The notes under the pieces: generated by a model
What the model saw: only the letters and a program-made list of their open reading frames with translations
Told to the model about the DNA's origin: nothing
Databases searched by the model: none
Made by a program: the position numbers and the translations under genes
Shown here: piece after piece, positions 14,244 to 17,593 of the stretch
Layout of the letters: every line of letters begins with the position of its first letter
How positions within the stretch are numbered: position 1 is the stretch's first letter
Assembly (NCBI GenBank): GCA_009700365.1
Contig: WLME01000006.1
Coordinates: 1 to 17,593 of the forward strand
DNA: 17,593 nt
Direction of reading: 5' to 3'
Source of the DNA: Actinomycetota bacterium
GTDB taxonomy: Bacteria; Actinomycetota; Actinomycetes; Nanopelagicales; Nanopelagicaceae

Positions 14244-14596
14244 GTGATGTCATCACGATTAAAGGAATTTGGGGCTTTGGATATCACGGAGTCTTCGACC
14301 ACGAAGCAAAGAACGGTCAGGACTTTTTTGTTGACCTCGAGATCCATCTCGACTTATCAAAGGCAAGCGTCAGCGATGATTTACAAGACACCATAGATTA
14401 CGGTGCACTTGCTGATGTAGTTGTCGAAGAAATTACCGGCGAGAGAGTTCAACTCATAGAAAGACTTGCAGGGCGCATTGCGGACAGGATTAAGAATGGT
14501 CATCCAGAAATCTCAGGTATTGCAGTGACGGTGCACAAACCTAAAGCGCCCATCTCTGCTGAAACTACAGATATTTCGGTAACTGTCACTCGATGA
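14240..14596 (+). CDS. folB: Dihydroneopterin aldolase
   Basis: The 118-residue enzyme, normal for the family, splits dihydroneopterin into 6-hydroxymethyl-dihydropterin and glycolaldehyde. Catalytic residues are visible at the positions known from the S. aureus enzyme: E22 in DHEAKNGQDFFVD and K100 in TVHKPKAPI. The opening GIWGFGYHGVFDHE is the family signature, and TIDYGALADVV contains the conserved Tyr of the active site. It starts within the folP stop and its own stop overlaps the folK ATG (ATGA, 14593-14596), so folP, folB and folK are probably translated as a coupled set. The protein normally forms an octamer in the cytosol. Confidence 0.95.
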   Translation: MSDVITIKGIWGFGYHGVFDHEAKNGQDFFVDLEIHLDLSKASVSDDLQDTIDYGALADVVVEEITGERVQLIERLAGRIADRIKNGHPEISGIAVTVHKPKAPISAETTDISVTVTR

Positions 14597-15039
14597 AAGC
14601 TGTTATTGCACTCGGTGCGAATATAGGAAACCCCAAAGAGCAGATGGATTTGGCAGTTGCGCTGTTGAGAGAAGCTACGGAAGTAACAGCTGTTTCCTCT
14701 TATTACTCAACAAAACCCGTCGGTGGTCCTGAGCAACCAGATTTCCTCAATGCGGTCTGCCTGCTTGAAAGTGAGCTGCCAGCACTCGATTTACTTTCCC
14801 TGCTTCACGGGATTGAGAAATCATTAGGTCGCGAACGCACCGAAAAATGGGGACCGCGAACAATCGATCTAGATCTCATTCAATACGGATCGCTTTTAAG
14901 TAAGGCTGATGAACTCGAACTTCCACATCCCCGGGCTCACGAGCGTCGTTTTGTATTAGAGCCGTGGCATGAAATTGAACCGGATGCTGTACTGCTCACA
15001 CAGGGCAAAATCTCCGATCTTTTGGCGCAACTGTCGTAA
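14593..15039 (+). CDS. folK: 6-hydroxymethyl-7,8-dihydropterin pyrophosphokinase (HPPK)
   Basis: The 148-residue kinase transfers pyrophosphate from ATP to 6-hydroxymethyl-dihydropterin, supplying the substrate of the folP enzyme two genes upstream. Motifs are ALGANIGNPKEQM (N-terminal ATP loop), VSSYYSTKPVGGPEQPDFLNAV (pterin-binding region), LGRERTEKWGPRTIDLDLIQYG (two Mg-binding aspartates in DLD), and LPHPRAHERRFVLEPWHEI. The length is slightly shorter than the 159-residue E. coli enzyme but no motif is missing. It is translationally coupled to folB by an ATGA overlap. The 3' end contains the candidate -35 box of the panC promoter, so the folate part of the cluster may be separately regulated from what follows. 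Confidence 0.95.
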   Translation: MKAVIALGANIGNPKEQMDLAVALLREATEVTAVSSYYSTKPVGGPEQPDFLNAVCLLESELPALDLLSLLHGIEKSLGRERTEKWGPRTIDLDLIQYGSLLSKADELELPHPRAHERRFVLEPWHEIEPDAVLLTQGKISDLLAQLS

Positions 15040-15050
15040 CGCCTTAGAAT
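15022..15050 (+). promoter_or_regulatory. Candidate sigma-A-type promoter for panC-nadB-nadC
   Basis: TTGGCG (15022-15027, 4 of 6 to TTGACA) is separated by 17 bp from TAGAAT (15045-15050, 5 of 6 to TATAAT). Transcription would begin near 15057, giving a leader of about 33 bases with an AAAGGA ribosome binding site. It lies over the folK 3' end in the largest gap of the right-hand cluster (50 bp). Confidence 0.5.
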
Positions 15051-15075
15051 TGCGCTACTGCCTGCCCGGTACCTG

Positions 15076-15081
15076 AAAGGA
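15076..15081 (+). promoter_or_regulatory. panC ribosome binding site
   Basis: AAAGGA lies eight bases before ATG 15090. A closer GGAG (15084-15087) is only two bases away and too near to act. The presence of a normal Shine-Dalgarno sequence fits a leadered transcript from the promoter just upstream. Confidence 0.55.
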
Positions 15082-15089
15082 CTGGAGCC

Positions 15090-15860
15090 ATGAAAGTAGT
15101 AACAAACGCTTCCGAGCTCCCTTCTGCCTGCGCATTTATTCCCACAATGGGCGCGCTTCACGCCGGCCACTCCTCGCTCTTCGCAATAGCGAAGAAATAT
15201 AGCGAGCACGTAGTTGCAAGTATCTTTGTCAATCCACTGCAATTTGAGAGCGAAGAAGATTTAGCAAAGTACCCACGCACTCCAGATATTGATATTGATA
15301 TTGCTGCAGCATCTGGTGTCACACACCTATGGCTTCCCACTCAATCTGAAATTTATCCTGAAGGATTTACAAAGCAATCTGCTGGGCCTATCGGTGATAT
15401 CTACGAAGGTAAATCGCGACCAGGTCACTTTGATGGCGTGCTCACGGTAGTTCGCCGTCTCTTCGATTTGGTTAATCCGAAAGTTGCAATCTTTGGCGAG
15501 AAAGATTTCCAACAGTTGCAATTGATAAAAACAATTGCAGGGGAAGTTGAAATTATTACTGCTCCGACAATCCGTGATTCCGATGGACTTGCACTTTCAT
15601 CGCGCAATATTCGTTTGACGGCCGATGGCCGAGTGGCGGCATCTGTGATGCATAGAGCGCTTACTCAATCAACGACTGAAGATGAATTAAGAGCGATATT
15701 GCAGAGCGAAACTGCCTTTACTCTCGATTATGCAGATTTTATTGATGAGATGACTTTCAACCACGCTCAACTGGATACCCAGCACGTCAGGGCAATAGTT
15801 GCTGGGTGGATAAATGGTGTGCGTTTGATTGACAATATGCCTATGGGAAATCGCGCATGA
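15090..15860 (+). CDS. panC: Pantothenate synthetase (pantoate-beta-alanine ligase)
   Basis: The 256-residue enzyme joins pantoate and beta-alanine with ATP to make pantothenate, the CoA precursor. Class-I nucleotidyl-transferase motifs are clear: FIPTMGALHAGHSSL (HAGH at 24-27), SIFVNPLQFE (beta-alanine/pantoate site), KSRPGHFDGVLTVV, FGEKDFQQL, and the KMSKS-equivalent LALSSRN. It is somewhat shorter than the ~283-residue E. coli form at the C-terminus, with all motifs kept. panD and panB are not adjacent, unlike the mycobacterial panC-panD pair. Its stop overlaps the nadB ATG (ATGA, 15857-15860), coupling CoA-precursor and NAD synthesis in one transcript. Confidence 0.95.
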   Translation: MKVVTNASELPSACAFIPTMGALHAGHSSLFAIAKKYSEHVVASIFVNPLQFESEEDLAKYPRTPDIDIDIAAASGVTHLWLPTQSEIYPEGFTKQSAGPIGDIYEGKSRPGHFDGVLTVVRRLFDLVNPKVAIFGEKDFQQLQLIKTIAGEVEIITAPTIRDSDGLALSSRNIRLTADGRVAASVMHRALTQSTTEDELRAILQSETAFTLDYADFIDEMTFNHAQLDTQHVRAIVAGWINGVRLIDNMPMGNRA

Positions 15861-17470
15861 AGCTATTAGCGCCGGCACCAGGCTGGACTGCATCTGCCGA
15901 TGTGATTGTGGTGGGATCTGGAATCGCCGGCCTCACAACTGCGCTTCAATGCCGTACATATGGATTATCAGTATTGCTCGTTACAAAAGCTCGCGTTGAT
16001 GAAGGTTCCACGAAATGGGCTCAGGGCGGTATCGCTGCCGCGCTCGGCGATGGAGATTCACCTGAAGCGCACGAGAAAGACACGCTTGTCGCAGGTGCAG
16101 GTCTGTGTGATGTCGATGCCGTACGCGTCCTTGTTACCGAAGGCCCTGAAGCGGTCCGTAAATTAATTGAACGAGGCGCAATTTTCGATAAGGAAGATAG
16201 CGGTGAAATCGCCCTTACTCGCGAGGGCGGACATCTGCGCAATCGCATTCTGCATGCTGGTGGCGATGCAACAGGTGCTGAAGTTTCTCGCGCACTTCTT
16301 GCTGCAGTACAAAACGATCCTGAAATTGAAGTTGTCGAACACGCTCTTGTACTTGATGCTTTGAAGAATGACATTGGCGAAGTCTGTGGAGTAACTCTTC
16401 ACGTTATTGGTGCTGGTAGCCGTGATGGAGTCGGTCGAGGACTTGCTCGTGCCGTTGTTCTTGCAACAGGTGGCCTTGGCCAGGTATTTGCACAGACAAC
16501 TAACCCTTCTGTCTCTACTGGTGACGGAGTTGCACTCGCACTCCGCGCGGGTGCAAAAGTTGCTGATGTTGAATTTATTCAATTCCACCCAACAGTTTTA
16601 TGGCTAGGCGATAACTCCGAAGGACAACAACCACTCATCAGTGAAGCTGTCCGTGGTGAAGGTGCATACCTTGTCGACGATAACGGCAAGCGCTTTATGC
16701 AAGATATCCATCCACTTGCCGAACTTGCTCCGCGCGATGTTGTTGCAATCTCAATCATGCGCGTCATGAATCTCTCTGGTGCGCATCATGTCTGGCTCGA
16801 TGTTCGCCATCTCGAGCGTTTTAAAGAACGCTTCCCAACTATTTATGCATCGTGTATTTCACATGGCATTGACCCGCTCAAAGATTTGATTCCAGTTGCA
16901 CCGGCATCGCACTATGCATCTGGGGGAGTCCGAGTTGATCTCAACGGACGCACGAGTGTGAATGGCCTTTATGCATGCGGTGAAACAGCCTGTTCTGGCG
17001 TTCATGGAGCCAATCGACTTGCATCCAATTCACTTCTCGAAGGATTGGTATTTAGCGCCCGTATCGCATCTGATATCGCCGAAAACCTTCCTGAAAAGAG
17101 CGATCCTGTTGAAAATGCATCGCAAGCTATATTGCTTGATCCGAAAGTGCGACACGAAATTCAAATCAGCATGAGTCGTGGGGCAGGAGTTCTTCGATCA
17201 TCAGATTCACTCCTGAAGACGAGTTCTGATTTGACTCGCATTGAAGATAAAAAGAGCACCGAACCATGCGTTGAAGCGTGGGAGACCACAAACTTATTCC
17301 AGCTCGCCCAAGCAATTCTCAAGGCAGCACTTATTCGCCAAGAGACCCGTGGTTCACACTGGCGTGAAGATTTCCCTGAAACAAGTGACTTGTGGAAGAA
17401 GCGAATTGTTCAGCAGTTGGATCAATCTGGATATTGGACAAGCGGATATCAGGAAGTTGGAAGCAAATGA
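15857..17470 (+). CDS. nadB: L-aspartate oxidase
   Basis: The 537-residue FAD enzyme oxidises L-aspartate to iminoaspartate in de novo NAD synthesis. It belongs to the succinate dehydrogenase/fumarate reductase flavoprotein family. The N-terminal dinucleotide fold has GSGIAG (20-25) in VIVVGSGIAGLTTAL. STKWAQGGIAAALG, the RILHAGGDATG segment, EFIQFHPT, RGEGAYLVDDNGKRFM and HYASGGVRVDLNG are the conserved FAD/substrate stretches, and HGANRLASNSLLEGLVF is the NadB signature. The C-terminal helical domain from about 430 is complete. NadA, which must use the unstable iminoaspartate, is not in the window and should lie elsewhere. The ATG overlaps the panC stop and the nadC ATG overlaps this gene's TGA. 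Confidence 0.96.
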   Translation: MKLLAPAPGWTASADVIVVGSGIAGLTTALQCRTYGLSVLLVTKARVDEGSTKWAQGGIAAALGDGDSPEAHEKDTLVAGAGLCDVDAVRVLVTEGPEAVRKLIERGAIFDKEDSGEIALTREGGHLRNRILHAGGDATGAEVSRALLAAVQNDPEIEVVEHALVLDALKNDIGEVCGVTLHVIGAGSRDGVGRGLARAVVLATGGLGQVFAQTTNPSVSTGDGVALALRAGAKVADVEFIQFHPTVLWLGDNSEGQQPLISEAVRGEGAYLVDDNGKRFMQDIHPLAELAPRDVVAISIMRVMNLSGAHHVWLDVRHLERFKERFPTIYASCISHGIDPLKDLIPVAPASHYASGGVRVDLNGRTSVNGLYACGETACSGVHGANRLASNSLLEGLVFSARIASDIAENLPEKSDPVENASQAILLDPKVRHEIQISMSRGAGVLRSSDSLLKTSSDLTRIEDKKSTEPCVEAWETTNLFQLAQAILKAALIRQETRGSHWREDFPETSDLWKKRIVQQLDQSGYWTSGYQEVGSK

Positions 17471-17593
17471 TTGATCGTGACCTTATTAAACGTGCTCTGG
17501 CTGAAGATTTACAAGGCGGAGAAGATATAACCTCAGTTGCAACAGTTTCTGGAAGCGAGAAGGTTGTTGCTGATTTTGTTTCCCGCAAATCAG
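17467..17593 (+). CDS. nadC: Nicotinate-nucleotide pyrophosphorylase (quinolinate phosphoribosyltransferase), N-terminal part
   Basis: The gene starts at ATG 17467, overlapping the nadB stop as ATGA, and runs off the window after 42 codons. The visible N-terminus (LIKRALAEDLQGG, then EDITSVATVS and a short strand VVADFVSRKS) is the typical opening of NadC, where the E-D-hydrophobic-G-x-x-DITS pattern helps form the dimer active site. The enzyme converts quinolinate and PRPP to nicotinate mononucleotide. The catalytic domain lies beyond the end, so the call rests on the N-terminal pattern and on the panC-nadB-nadC order known from Streptomyces and relatives. Confidence 0.9.
   Translation, partial: MIDRDLIKRALAEDLQGGEDITSVATVSGSEKVVADFVSRKS

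Noticed and set aside
15024..15043. GGCG...CGCC hairpin between folK and panC as a terminator
   Set aside because: The arms are only four bases with a 12-base loop and no T-run follows; the promoter reading is stronger.
16021..16588. Minus-strand frames of 117 and 141 codons inside nadB
   Set aside because: nadB is fully conserved across this stretch and the opposite frames show shadow-like composition with no start signal.

Overview
The window looks like a streamlined, mid-GC chromosome segment from an actinobacterium. The best guess is the freshwater acI / Nanopelagicales group (Planktophila- or Nanopelagicus-like). The reasons are the gene order tilS-hpt-ftsH-folE-folP-folB-folK-panC-nadB-nadC, which is the classical actinobacterial order; a base composition of roughly 45% GC instead of the usual high-GC actinobacterial value; almost no intergenic DNA; frequent ATGA overlaps; and an apparent set of leaderless promoters (TANNNT, six bases, then ATG or GTG). 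The taxon is an inference from gene order and style, not from a marker-gene comparison.

Left part (1-4152): the end of a TPR protein with an in-frame TGA near its terminus; a FTR1/COG4280-like multi-pass membrane protein; a SpoU-family RNA methyltransferase on the minus strand; a small four-helix membrane protein; a DacB-type (S13) D-Ala-D-Ala carboxypeptidase; and a minus-strand single-pass protein with a Ser/Thr-rich stalk and an acidic tail. Middle part (4153-7966): ctaB for heme O synthesis, minus-strand metZ for direct sulfhydrylation of O-succinylhomoserine, and a two-gene ABC-2 exporter divergent from metZ.

Right part (8021-17593): a RipA-like NlpC/P60 peptidoglycan hydrolase followed on the same strand by the long housekeeping cluster. 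The cluster covers tRNA-Ile lysidine synthesis (tilS), purine salvage (hpt), membrane proteolysis (ftsH), four consecutive folate steps (folE, folP, folB, folK), pantothenate synthesis (panC) and de novo NAD synthesis (nadB and the first 42 codons of nadC). folP/folB, folB/folK, panC/nadB and nadB/nadC are joined by ATGA stop-start overlaps. panC has its own candidate promoter, which may split the cluster into a folate part and a pantothenate/NAD part.

No CRISPR array, transposase, integrase, phage gene, toxin-antitoxin pair, tRNA, rRNA or recognisable defence system is visible. No stretch above 300 bases lacks a gene. The most interesting signals are regulatory or architectural: the repeated leaderless-promoter spacing, the back-to-back metZ/ABC promoters, a 10-bp-period direct repeat before the cell-wall hydrolase, a sharp GC-rich patch in the tilS 3' end, the fused/duplicated membrane protein, and the in-frame stop at 334-336.
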